A stretch of DNA of 64,000 bases from Tetmemena sp. SeJ-2015 (taxonomy: Eukaryota > Ciliophora > Spirotrichea > Sporadotrichida > Oxytrichidae), in NCBI GenBank assembly GCA_027382625.1, contig JAJKFJ010022344.1:40726-104725 (forward strand), read 5' to 3'. Each line of letters starts with the position of its first letter. Position 1 is the stretch's first letter. The translations under genes and the position numbers were made by a program. Positions 53,831 through 64,000 of this stretch are shown here, in pieces. The notes under the pieces are model-generated. The model saw only the letters and a list, made by a program, of their open reading frames with translations. It ran no database searches and was not told where the DNA came from.

Positions 53831-53999
53831 GGAGAGGGTGCTGTAAATCTAAAATGATGGCCCAAATTAGTTTCATAATGATTTTAAAAACCTTTATCTG
53901 TATTTAAATTTTAAAACTGCTTAAAACCCATTATCAATAATTAATTAAATGGCTATGAAATAAAATTTTTTTGAATTAATTGATTTCCTTTTTGGGCTT

Positions 54000-55251
54000 C
54001 AATGTGGTGAGTCTTTTTCCTCTTTATTTTCAATATAGGTTTTGTGCCTGCCTCATTCTCTGACCCGAGGTGGCTTGTTACCCTTCGGAGTAGCCTAATT
54101 TATGCTTTCGCTGGGCCCAGTGCTTTCAAAGAAAATCCTTTGATGGCCCCCTTTCCCATTTTTAAAATTGCGAACCAGACTTTTCATTCCAAAAATGATT
54201 CATCTCCTCATTATTCAGTTCTTTGAATGGGTAAGATTTTTGAAAACATAATTTTGCCCCTTTTAATATCTTCTCATTTGCTCCCTATTATGTTGACGTA
54301 AAACTCCCCCCTCCATAAAAAATTTCTTTTATCAAGTTCTTCCTGCTGGGGAAAATTTGGAGTATTGATCTATTATCCGATTGGGGGTCGTCTCCGATAA
54401 TTTTCTGTCCACTATGAAGTTCCCTGCCGCTTCCGTAAGGGTCGGTCATTTCCCTAAAGGTGACGAATCAGTGTGCTCTTGCCTGTGTTTGATTGCCCAT
54501 AAACCCAAAAGGTGAAAATTGGGGTTCCCCTTGCTAAGATTCCCCGGTTAAGCCCATTACGGCCGTGAAAAGGGTTTTTAATCTGCTAGAAAGCTATGGT
54601 TTAGGGGGCTTGCTCGGGTTAATTTTGGTAAAAAAAAGTGCTACTGCCGCTCTATCACATATCTCCTTTACTGAGGTTGGGCTCCAACCTTTTCGAGCAT
54701 GTTGAAGTGGATCTCTATTTACTGTTTGTTCTTGGCCAGCTTTTATAGGGAAGAGTGAACTTTTATGCTCTAGAGATACAGGTCCTTGTTCGATTTCACC
54801 TCTTCTGCTTGCATCTTTTATCGCGTCCTGAATTAACACCTCGTCCTTATGTTGCTTCTCAGGATCATCGATCTTTTTGGATGATTACCGACTGCGATTA
54901 CCTTCAGTTAATCTCATAAACACCGTTTCCTTGTTCCCAAATACCATAGATAAATCAACAGCCTATTTGAAAAGCACTTGTATTTTCCTATCGGAAAGTC
55001 TCACGTATTTTAACTCCAAGCTTTCAAGGAACCGCTGGTAGAGATAGCGTGTGGACGTTAAATTCTCTATGGAGAGCTAACCGAAGCAATGTAAGATAGT
55101 TAGAGCCAAATCGAGTTCTGTCTTATTGAGCAAATGGAAGAAGGCTTCTTAGTCTACTTGGAGTATGCCTGCTTATATCTTGGCGCAGAGGGAGGCATGG
55201 TTAAGATATTGGTCCTTAGTAGCAAGGCGCAAAAGAAGAATACTTTTTATT
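54000..55251 (-). pseudogene. P-loop NTPase/helicase-like protein of the GC-capped element, frame-broken
   Basis: The first frame (about 235 codons from 55251, with several TAA/TAG and no TGA) is mixed helical and charged. A shifted frame then carries VYGQSNTGKSTLIRHL at about 54.48-54.53 kb. This Walker A loop (GxxxxGKST) has the SNTGKST form common in superfamily-3-type replication helicases of small mobile replicons. A later stretch (IIGDDPQ) could hold acidic residues but is in a third frame. The frame changes could be sequence errors or decay. The ATP-binding motif is clear; the helicase class is inference. Confidence 0.55.
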
Positions 55252-55449
55252 TAGTTTTGGCTTTATAAATTCCCCCAATTTTTAAAAATCAACAAAGCTT
55301 TAATTTTATAAAAAAATAATTTTTTAAAAAAAATTTTTAAAAAAAAATTTTAAAAATTTATTTAATTTCTTTTTAATATTACCCTTTTTAAGTTTTAAAA
55401 TTGATCAAAAAAGTGGTTTTATTAATAATTATAATTAATAATACTTTAA

Positions 55450-55785
55450 AATGGTGTTTTTTTTTTAATGCTTTAAGTTTAAAAAAATAGACAATTTTCT
55501 TTATTTTTTCCTTATTTAAATCCCCCTTAGAAAAAAAATATATTAATGTAAATACAGCCACCCAAAATATTTTTTCAAAGTAATTTTAATTTTGATACCC
55601 CCATTTTGAAAAGTTTTATGTAAATTAAGGTTTTGTATTTAAGTGTTTTACTTCAAAGAACGCAAAAAAAAAAGCTGGGATTTTTTGGTACCACTTTAAA
55701 AACCCCAAAAGTGCGGTGGGGGGTTTAAAAAAACCGGGGGGTTTTCCCCCCGGCCCCATGCGGTGGGGGGGAAACCCCCACCCCC
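55450..55785 (-). repeat. right long inverted repeat of the GC-capped element
   Basis: Mirror of the left repeat. The terminal 95 bp contain ccccaaaagtgcggtgggg-type runs. Flanking DNA after 55786 is AT-rich. Confidence 0.6.
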
Positions 55786-56795
55786 AAAAAATTTAATTTT
55801 AATTTTAATTTAATTTTGCCGTTTTATTTTTTTTTGGTTCTTTAAAAATTCATTAATTCAAAACCCTCAAGAAAAACAAAAATGTTTTTAAATTTAAAAA
55901 ACCATAACTTTCTTTATTTTCTTAATATTTTGCAAAAAATAAAATAAAAAAACTATAAGGAAATATATTGTTTAAATTATTTTAGTATCTTATTAAATTT
56001 ATGATTTATGCCTTTTTTAATTTATATAAGTGACTGTGTACAAATTATTCTTTTTAACTGGCATAAATTTTTTCTTAAGAGGTATAAGATACCCAGTAAG
56101 TATTTAAATATTAGATTTTGATTCTTTAGGAAAAAAATATCTTTAAATAAAAGAAGATTTTTAATTTTAAGAATGATTTTAAATCTCTACTTTAAAATTT
56201 TTTAATTATTGACTCCAAAAGAATATATAAATATTGATTTGCTCATGGATAATTAATCTAACGAAGAATTTTAAATTTATTAACTCTAATTTTTTCTCGG
56301 TAAAAAAATTAAAAGAAAAGTGCTTGCAGATTTTATAAATAAACTGTATTATTATGATATGAGTATAATAATTAAAATATAAATTAGTAGTAGAATGTTT
56401 GGTCAGTTATAGTTCTGTGTGATGTTGAATTTAAAATTAATCATGACCACAATTAGAGAAACTATGGAGGTTTTTATTGCACTAAGAATAGTCATGTTGA
56501 GAGGGATTCCGAATATAATAACTTATTTAAAATATAGTAATAGGGTTGAATTCTATCTCTCTTTGAAGTCTAATCTCAATGGAATCCAAAATCTTCAGAG
56601 ATTTAAAAAAAAAAAAAATAAAAATTTTTTAAATTTTTTTAAAATATTTTGATAAAAAAAAAAAATTTTTTTAAAAAAAAACATTTTATGAATTTATATA
56701 TCATTGATCCTTTCTATTAAGCAATCAGAAAATTTAATCTTTGATTTATTTTATCTTTTGTAATATTTTATTAAATTTATTTTATTTAATACTTT
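55786..56795. other. AT-rich non-coding stretch
   Basis: About 1 kb, very AT-rich with A/T homopolymers. One short open frame at 56419-56652 has no coding character. Confidence 0.55.
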
Positions 56796-59700
56796 TCAAA
56801 ATAATTTATATTTTAATTTAATTCTAACTATACTAGAAGTAAATCGAATAATTTTATAATGATTTTTCCTAAATGTATAAAATATTTAGACAAAAGCCTC
56901 CTTATAAGAGTTATTTATTAGGTTTTGAGTAAGGTTATCAATTCCACAGCCACCTTTCCACTCTATCTTTATTCTGTCCAAAATGTTTCTCAGCTCCACT
57001 ATTCTCAGAATTTGGTTATATTGCACCTCATTCACTTTTGCTCCGAAATAGAACACCTTGTACAGCATCAGAACTACAACTCCAGCTTGCAACCCAAATT
57101 ATTTATTTAAAAAAAAAACAAATTAAGCTACTAGTGATATCACTATATCGTACTCATTTAAGAGATCAAAGAACCAGCCCATCCAAAATACAATTACAAA
57201 GAAATAGGCAACGAAAAATATCCTCACATAGCATTCTAGCCTCTTGAAGAAACGTTAACCCATGTCCAAGTACATCACTCTTGCATCCACCCATGAAAGC
57301 AAAGTCCTCGGGTCGAAATAGTTCAAAAGAGGAGGTCCTTTTAGTCTCTTAGGTACTTTAAATCGATTGGGTTCTAAATTGACTTCGCATATTCTCATGC
57401 AGGTCTCTCTTCTTTTCATGTCAATGATTTAAATGTTGCAATTAACAAATTTAAGATGCACATTGTTAAAAACAAGAGGGCGAATCGAAAGAGTATGAAG
57501 TTAATATAGATGAGAGGTCCGTGATAGAGCCAGAATATTATGTTCCCATATTTGTTGACCAAATATTCTTTGCTCTAATAGTTGCAGTCCATCATCAGAT
57601 CTAGAAAGAGAGGCAGCAAATAATTAAAATATAGTTATATTTTTGCTTCTGAACAATTTTAAACAATGGATTATAGCGAAGGCGAAGTGGAGTTTTGGAT
57701 TGAATAAGGGATTCAAATGCTTAGCCACCATAAACTGCTCTCTAAAGAAGTTTCTTCCTGGGTAGTAAGTCATAAGATCTTCCTTAGATAATTAAAGTGT
57801 TTAACTTAATTAATTGGAGATGGGATTATTAATTAGGAAAGTTAAATTCTTGGAGCCAAGAAATGAGGGCAGTAAGATTTTTAAGCCATAACTCAATACC
57901 TCTGTCCCGAAGCAAGCCATCCAGAAGGGGATATAATTTCGTTGAACAGTTAGACCTGAAGCTGTGGACACTACTCCTCAAGTAGGATATCTGGCTATTG
58001 ATTAATAATTCCTCTCTTCGGATAGAAGGGCTTGCAAGGAGAAATGAAAGAGTATGCTCAATGGTACTTTACTGAAGTCACAAGTAATCAGACTTTACCA
58101 CTTGCAGTATTCTGCAATATGTCATCTGAAGGTGTCATCTAACACAGACGCATGTACAATAATTTTCGTAGGTCGAAGTCATTATTCCTACTCTCACAGA
58201 ATTAGTATCAATAGAGGTTTAGGAAATCAGTTAAAGTCAGGAGCTTTTTGAGATTAATTGCTGGGGTGCGATGAGTCAACTGGATTCTTTCTTCCTAATA
58301 GAGGTGATCAGTCATATTTTGCGTGACGGGTTTACACTTGTCTTAGTTTGTGCGTATTTAAATACATGGATATATCACTTTTAAACCTAACTAGGCTACT
58401 CCTTAATTCCATTTAAATTGTTAAATTCTTAATTGTAGATGGTAAGAAAGAAAAGTTATAAAAGTATGTCGAAGTGGTTGATATTAGATTCATGAACTGG
58501 GCCAAGTTTTATAAATTACATACCTCCTCAATAATTAATTCAATAATTTAAAAAGGATTAGAATTAAGCTATAACTATTCTAAGTAAATTTTTTTTGAAA
58601 GGGCCAAGTTTAACACTCGACTTGTTAAATTTTCTATTGATTGACTATTCTTGCTAAGTAAAATAAAGCCAGCTTTATTTATTTAAGCCTGAGAGACAAA
58701 ATTGACGAAATTCTTATAATTTTGAATCTCCCACTTTTCGTCATAAACTTTGTTCTTGACTGTGTTGAAGTTCTAAAATCTGTTCCTGAACTCATGATCT
58801 AGATTGGAGAATAGCTTCACCTTAAAGAACACGTTTTCAATCTCTAGGAAATTAACTTTAAATTATGGAGAATAAGAATCTCATTTCTGATCATGCAATA
58901 CTTTATCTCTTGCTCTACTTAAATAGGCTTGATATGCATCTTTACTCATAAATAAATTTAATTTTTTTTGTTTATCCAAGCCCCACTAATCCACTCAGAT
59001 ACAGATTACTCTCTGGTAAGCACTTATTGTCTTAAGTTTTTCAAATTGGAGTTAAGTGAGAGAGCGTACCTTACGCTTACAATAAGAGCGAAAATCATGT
59101 TTAAGAACAGAGCACTTATTAGTGGAGTCACAGAGAGCTCATCTATTCAAATTATAAGAAATGAGTATTCGTAATATTTAATCTTCAATGTCTGGGCTTA
59201 AGCAAATTAAGCAGATAGGTAACATCACGCTCAACCATTTTATAACTCTTTAAATATTAATTAGAAGACTTAGAATATGTAGGTTCTTTGCATTCCATAG
59301 AAACCTAGATTAGATATAGAAATCCATAAATTTATATTCAGATATTTAGATTCCTTAACATGGCTTAGCTCTCAAATATATCCTTTATCTATATTTAAAT
59401 AGACGCAATACAGGGTAGCTGAATGGGCCAAGTGCAAGGAAGAATAAGATGTGATAGAAAACAAACTTTAAGTAGTTTTCACTACTGAAAACTGCGTAAC
59501 TGTCTTGGATTACCACATCTTCCTTATTAAATGGGTCTTGACACATCTTTTGTATAGTACCTGAGTCTTTCAAGTTATTTTTCCTTGAGATGTTCCCAAA
59601 AATAAATTAGAAATATTTGGATTAGATTGTTCAGAGTCTTGGATCTCCTGGTCAAATGTTGAGAAGTCCATCTTCCTAGTTTTATTTTATTTTAGAGTCG

Positions 59701-60215
59701 TAATCTTTATCATCGCTACCAGTGAGGAGGATATTTCCACTTTTTTCAAATTCAAGTGAGTCTACCAACTTAAACCTTTGGTCTTCCAAGGCACCTGACT
59801 TTGTTAACCAAAGTCCAGTGCTCTTATTCTTGTAGTCTTTACTCCAGTCCTTTTTATCAACCTAGGGTAATATATTCTTCAACCGCTGGCTTTCCAACTT
59901 TCTTAGAGAGGAAATAATAAAGTGAAGATAAGTTTAATGAATTAAAATGGAATTTAGGCTCTCTCTAAAGGAAGACTGCTCCCCAAACTCATGTAAGATC
60001 TCATCCAAAGTGGATTACTTGAGGAAAGGGTGAGAGTCCTAATGGAGCTGCCGTATTTAGGCTCTATCTAGTGAGCTACTTCTTCGTTTAGTGGCTTGCT
60101 AATCTGTTATAGAGACCTGATTCATTAATAATTATAAATTGAAATTCTTGAGTGGGAGTTGAGAAGGCTTTACATTTTAATTCTTGGAAGAATTTTGTGT
60201 GTTTATTTGCACCAT
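56796..60215 (-). CDS. multi-pass membrane protein, unrecognised
   Basis: It starts MVQINTQNSSKN with a Gln/Ser/Lys-rich cytosolic-looking N-terminus that includes QVDKKDWSKDYKNKSTGLWL. Hydrophobic helices follow: FVFYHILFFLALGPFSYPVL (59.4-59.46 kb), LISALFLNMIFALIV (about 59.1 kb), NYIPFWMACFGTEVLSYGLK (57.9 kb) and IIFWLYHGPLIYINFILFRF (57.5 kb), with soluble parts between, such as NVFFKVKLFSNLDHEFRNRF and TYYPGRNFFREQFMVAKHLN. The C-terminal stretch QYNQILRIVELRNILDRIKI is helical. Stop TGA is at 56796-56798. Introns are numerous and several joins are uncertain, with some TGAs in candidate frames. It may be a channel or transporter, but no filter or catalytic motif was recognised. Confidence 0.5.
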
Positions 60216-60574
60216 TTGAATTAACTAGTCAGCCGTCAAGTCTTACTCTCTTATTTCCTGGCTTTGGTATTCAGTAAGAGATTTAATTAAAACAGATTAA
60301 AGAATGTTCTAATTACTTTAAGATTAATGAGGATTTCTAAGCATAATTATTTCTTAATTAATTTAAGATTATAAAAAGGTAAAGTGTAAGTATATCTATC
60401 TTACTTATTTCACATGAATTTCTTAATTTACGATTTGAAATAACTACCACCTCATAATGTTTAAGAAAAACTCCTCTCATTAAATTAAGACTGAATGTTT
60501 TATAATCATAATTCAAAACACAAAATAGGCGAATTAGTCTGTGGGAAGTATTTCATAATCTATATAAATTCGGT

Positions 60575-62990
60575 TCAAGAGCACTCTATCTTATTGAAGT
60601 TCATGAAGCATTTATTTACCTGCGTATTTACCTCTAAAAATTAATTATAATGTGACAAAAATTAATTATTATACTTACTCTTATATAGTCTTTGAAAGGC
60701 TGAACGAGTTTCTTCGCTATTCATTTCATCTCTTTGAGTTTCTCTAATTTGTTCATCTATTTATATCAGTGCCTACTTGCTACAACTTATTGCTTCATCT
60801 AGTTTCATACTTAAGCCTACTTATTTCTACAAGGCATCGTTATTAATTTATGTCTTAAAAATTCTCATTATATCTTCCAATTTTGTAATTGTATAATCAA
60901 AAGCCTCATCTCTATTATTACTATCGAGTTCTCGCTCTTTCATTAATTATCTGTAGGCTCTGTTTAACAGTAATAAGAAGTCTGGAACGAGCTCATAGCA
61001 GCATGTGTTATGAATGAGGAATCTGTTCTTAGCTTCCTTATCATTCTACTTTTGAGAAATTAGTAGAATTACATTATCTTTCTGAAGTGACTCAATTTAA
61101 TCTCTTTCAAGAACTAGCTTCTCTCTGAGTTTATTTATCTTAGTCTTCCTCCTTTAAATCTTCTACTCCTTTTCTCTAAGTTCCTATACTTTCAATTCCT
61201 ACTCACTTTATTCGTTTTATAGGTCTGCTCTAAGCTTTTGTATCTCTAATCTTTAAGCTTAGCTTTTATCTTCAAATTCTTTGATTGTAACATCTTATGA
61301 TAAAAACTAAATCATTTATTTAATTTCTTGTGAGAGTATTTTTTCATTCTAACTTTTAATCTTTTGCATCTGTTTCTTGCTCTCTAATTTGAGTTAATCG
61401 ATCTCATCCACCAGTGCTACTATTTTCTCACACTAGTTGTTTATAACCAATAGCTGCTCTTCCTTCATAATGGTTTGATCAAAGTTGTTCAAAGACAGAT
61501 CGTCCAGGAAACTCTTGCTCTCCTTTTTAATTGGACTTTGAAATAAAAGACCGCTCTGAAATTAGTTATCTACACACAGAAGTTTAGTTAAGATGCTAAA
61601 TTAAGTTTGAAGTTTTTACTTTGATTTATTGTCAAGCGGGCATAGTCTTCTCGCAAATCTTATAGTTGCTTAGCCTGGTAGTCTTTCAAATTTTGCAAAG
61701 ATAATTTTTCAGACTGCAACTTTTCAACAAGCTAATAAAATTATACAAAGCTGTTACAACTATTCATTTAAAAGCCTTTCTTTTTATAATCGCTTAGATA
61801 GTTCCTCATTTTTAGAATTTGCCTTATCTTTCTTTTCTAATAAGATTGATCTATACTAAAAATAAGATTTGAGTATCCTCTTCAAGCTTTTCGCATTGCT
61901 AATTTTAAAGCTGAAGTTCCCGTTTTAAGTTCTTAATTGTCTCATCCATGTCAAATATTTGGGCCTCGAGTATCCCCACCTGAGCTAAAGACTGATAAAT
62001 TTGATTCTCCATTTCTTTGTTGAAAGTATTCAAAATTTGACTAACAAGAGTCTCTTATTTATGCTTTGACTCTTCTTTTTCTTGCAATAAAGTTTCAACA
62101 TTAGATTATTGTCCATACTGATTTTACAAATTTTATCCCGCATTTGAGTTTTGTTAACGATTACTAGAGAGTTAGTAGTTATTCTAAATTTACTGATCTA
62201 TTTTTAAGCTTTGAACTTCAAGTTCATGAGTTCTTCTCTTTACCACGGGTTCTTTTTCTTCATCAGAGTCAAGCACATCGCACCCACTATCATTCTCCTC
62301 AACTGCTTTTTATTGATTTCTTAGGAAATTCTACTGAAAGCCAAGTTAAGTCTTCGCTCTCTGATGAAAGAGGAGTGGCGACTTCTTCTCTTCGGATATT
62401 TATGAAGTTTCATTCTATGTGCTAACAATGCCAGCTGCATTTAAGAATCTGGTTTCTTATTTGATGCTTTGATTCAACTGTAAACTGCTCTCAATTACTT
62501 AACTAAATATGCTCAACTATCTGGAGTGCTTTCCCTTTTCTTTGCTGCCTCTTGGCTACTGACTTATTGATTTTTCTTTAAGAAGACATTCCCGAGTGAA
62601 CCCTTGGTTAATTATCCTTGGATTGGTGTAGATTCTACTTTAAGAGTAAGCTATCATCTACCTGTTTCTTATGGTTAAATTCCCTTTCTTACTTTGCTAC
62701 GAACTCTGCGATATGGGCTACAATCTATTTTTTAATTCTCTACTCTTAATTCCTATCATTGTTTTGTTTGTTAATATCTCAGCTGGTGTTGGATTAGTGA
62801 TTATGATTGCTACTGTCTGTTATGGTTTTGATTTGCTCTAGCAATACTTCCATCTTCTTTAAATTCTTCCTTATGAAGTCTGGATACTATGAACAAATCT
62901 ATTTTCATAATACTTATAGTTTTTTAAATACTAAGAGCTTTTGGAATGGAGATAGTTGCCTCTTTCTTCATCAAGGGAGACAAATGCGCC
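60575..62990 (-). CDS. long coiled-coil protein
   Basis: Glu/Lys/Gln/Leu-rich heptad-like stretches run for most of the gene, for example NQIYQSLAQVGILEAQIFDM then DETIKNLKRELQ near 61.95 kb, and VKRRTHELEVQSLKIDQQIQ near 62.2 kb. An N-terminal Ser/Gln/Lys-rich part is at 62.4-62.9 kb. The C-terminal part near 60.7 kb reads IDEQIRETQRDEMNSEETRS. The likely stop is TGA at about 60575. The exact start is unclear because two frames are open near 62.8 kb. Probably a structural or cytoskeletal protein; no specific family. Confidence 0.55.
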
Positions 62991-63216
62991 CTAGAGTTCT
63001 GAGTTCAACTAATGAGATATTTGGCTTGCTCATTTGCAAGATCCAATTAGTTTTCAAGGTTTGAAACCTTTGTTGCAGCTAAGTGATATAATCTTACATT
63101 TTAAAACGAATTTAAAGCAACTGCTAATTAAATCACTACACTTTTTCACTATGAAAAAGTTGAAATTTAAATTTAAGATAAGAGAATTTATAAATTTTAA
63201 ATACATTCTAGAATTA

Positions 63217-64000
63217 ATGGAAGACGATGATTTCCCTCCTCCTTTGGAGGACATGTCAGAACAAATCACATAGCTCAAGTAGATTAAAGAAAAGACAAAT
63301 CCATTCGCAAAGAGCTAAAACGACGAGGAGGAAGTAAGGCTAGCACCAAAGAAAGCGGCTGAGACTGCATCGCAAAGACCTGGAGAGACCTCAATTGCTA
63401 TGTCCACAGACTATGATAAACCAAAGACTGCAACTCAGAATAATTTAGTTGCTAATAATCCGCCAAAAACTTCTCAAACCACTTCTGCACCTAAGTAATC
63501 TTCAGGCTTTGGAGGAATGAGAGGAGGATTTTTACAGGGAGGACCTAAAAAGCCTTAAGCAAAGCAACCTAAATAACACAAACTGCATCCCAATCTAAGG
63601 CTATTTCTAAACCAGCTGAAGATCTGACGCATATCAAAGCCAAGTCAAAAGAGGATCAACTCAAGTTTCAGGAAGTCCAAGATGCTATGCATACAACTCT
63701 TGAGAAGAACAAGGGTGAATGGATGAATGCAGATTTTTTTCAAAGTGAGTAAAATCCCGCCTTCAAACCTTTCCAATCCTTAAATAGCGCGTAAAAGTGA
63801 TTTGGTAAAAATCCAAAGGATATCTAAAATAGGCAACAACCCAGAATTTAGGACTATTCTAGAAGAATTCTCAAAAATGATGGGCTCTCATTTTGAAGAG
63901 ATAGGTGATAAGAAGTAAAAGCAGGAGGAAGAAAAAATGTAGAGTGATCCAGTGATGCAGATTATCAACACAGATGAGAATGTGAAACGAATCCTTGAAG
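63217..64000 (+). CDS. partial gene: acidic-start protein with FGGMRGGFL motif
   Basis: It starts MEDDDFPPPLEDMSEQITQL, continues Lys/Thr/Ser-rich, then SSGFGGMRGGFLQGGPKKPQ at about 63.5 kb. A helical part follows (KEDQLKFQEVQDAMHTTLEK), with a likely intron near 63.75 kb. The last readable block ends SDPVMQIINTDENVKRILE at the window edge. That D-P-x-V-x-x-I repeat-like end recalls STI1-type co-chaperone helices, but this is only suggestive. One frame change near 63570 is unexplained. The gene continues beyond the window. Confidence 0.6.

Larger units (their letters stand above)
52645..55785. mobile_element. 3.1 kb element with long GC-capped inverted repeats and a P-loop protein
   Basis: Both ends start with about 95 bp of G- and C-runs (52645-52740 and 55690-55785) related as inverted repeats through the motif ccccccaccgca. 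The similarity continues inward into AT-rich DNA: ttctaaggg-atttaaa at about 52957 matches the complement near 55525. The inverted repeats are therefore about 330-400 bp. Between them are two divergently oriented coding stretches (plus 53.25-53.83 kb, minus 55.25-54.0 kb) that need TAA/TAG as sense codons. The composition differs abruptly from the flanks. Whether it is a transposon, an integrated plasmid or a virus-derived element cannot be told from the sequence alone. Homopolymer lengths here may be unreliable. Confidence 0.65.

Noticed and set aside
55690..55785. Telomere-like C4A4 repeat in the GC-rich cap
   Set aside because: ccccaaaa occurs only once and is embedded in irregular G/C runs; there is no tandem C4A4 array.

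Overview
The window reads as germline (micronuclear) DNA of a spirotrich-like ciliate. Known protein families read through only if TAA and TAG are glutamine and TGA is the stop: ArfGAP, topoisomerase III, MAPEG, GYF, two CLC proteins, a protein kinase and gamma-glutamyl hydrolase all end on TGA and carry in-frame TAA/TAG. Introns are short (about 29-60 nt, GT..AG). The germline assignment rests on four things. A TOP3B gene is split, with its two parts on opposite strands, and the breakpoints share a 9-nt repeat. Small AT-rich inserts flanked by 3-5 nt direct repeats interrupt conserved motifs. A 4.26 kb TBE-like transposon with an AGT target duplication sits inside a gene. Long transcription-unit-rich DNA shows no telomeres. 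A rearranged or mis-assembled somatic sequence is the main alternative.

Layout: 0.2-7.2 kb, large low-complexity Q/S/N-rich coding region (+). 7.3-9.8 kb, ArfGAP (+). 9.8-13.2 kb, N-terminal two thirds of TOP3B (-). 13.4-15.0 kb, glycosylase-like protein with a PCNA-binding box (-). 15.1-16.2 kb, C-terminal part of TOP3B (+). 16.4-17.3 kb, MAPEG membrane protein (-). 18.0-21.6 kb, GYF-domain protein (+). 22.5-25.8 and 26.6-33.7 kb, two tandem CLC chloride channel/transporter genes (+), the second split by the transposon. 34.9-41.2 kb, low-complexity region ending in a Ser/Thr kinase (+). 41.5-46.7 kb, PH-domain protein with a possible Sec6-like part (-). 47.0-49.3 and 49.4-49.9 kb, unrecognised proteins (-). 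50.1-51.4 kb, gamma-glutamyl hydrolase (-). 52.6-55.8 kb, a 3.1 kb element with GC-capped long inverted repeats and a P-loop protein. 56.8-60.2 kb, multi-pass membrane protein (-). 60.6-63.0 kb, coiled-coil protein (-). 63.2 kb to the end, a partial gene (+).

Inverting the segment between the two 9-nt repeats (9.81 and 15.09 kb) places ArfGAP, the glycosylase-like gene and a complete TOP3B all on the + strand and restores the TOP3B reading frame exactly at the repeat. In spirotrich ciliates this is what an inverted macronuclear-destined segment (MDS) with a pointer looks like. Several 14-37 nt inserts behave as internal eliminated sequences (IESs): removing one copy of their flanking repeat restores conserved protein motifs. 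Some remaining frame breaks are single-nucleotide, often at homopolymers, and are more likely sequence errors. Exon boundaries are approximate except where stated.
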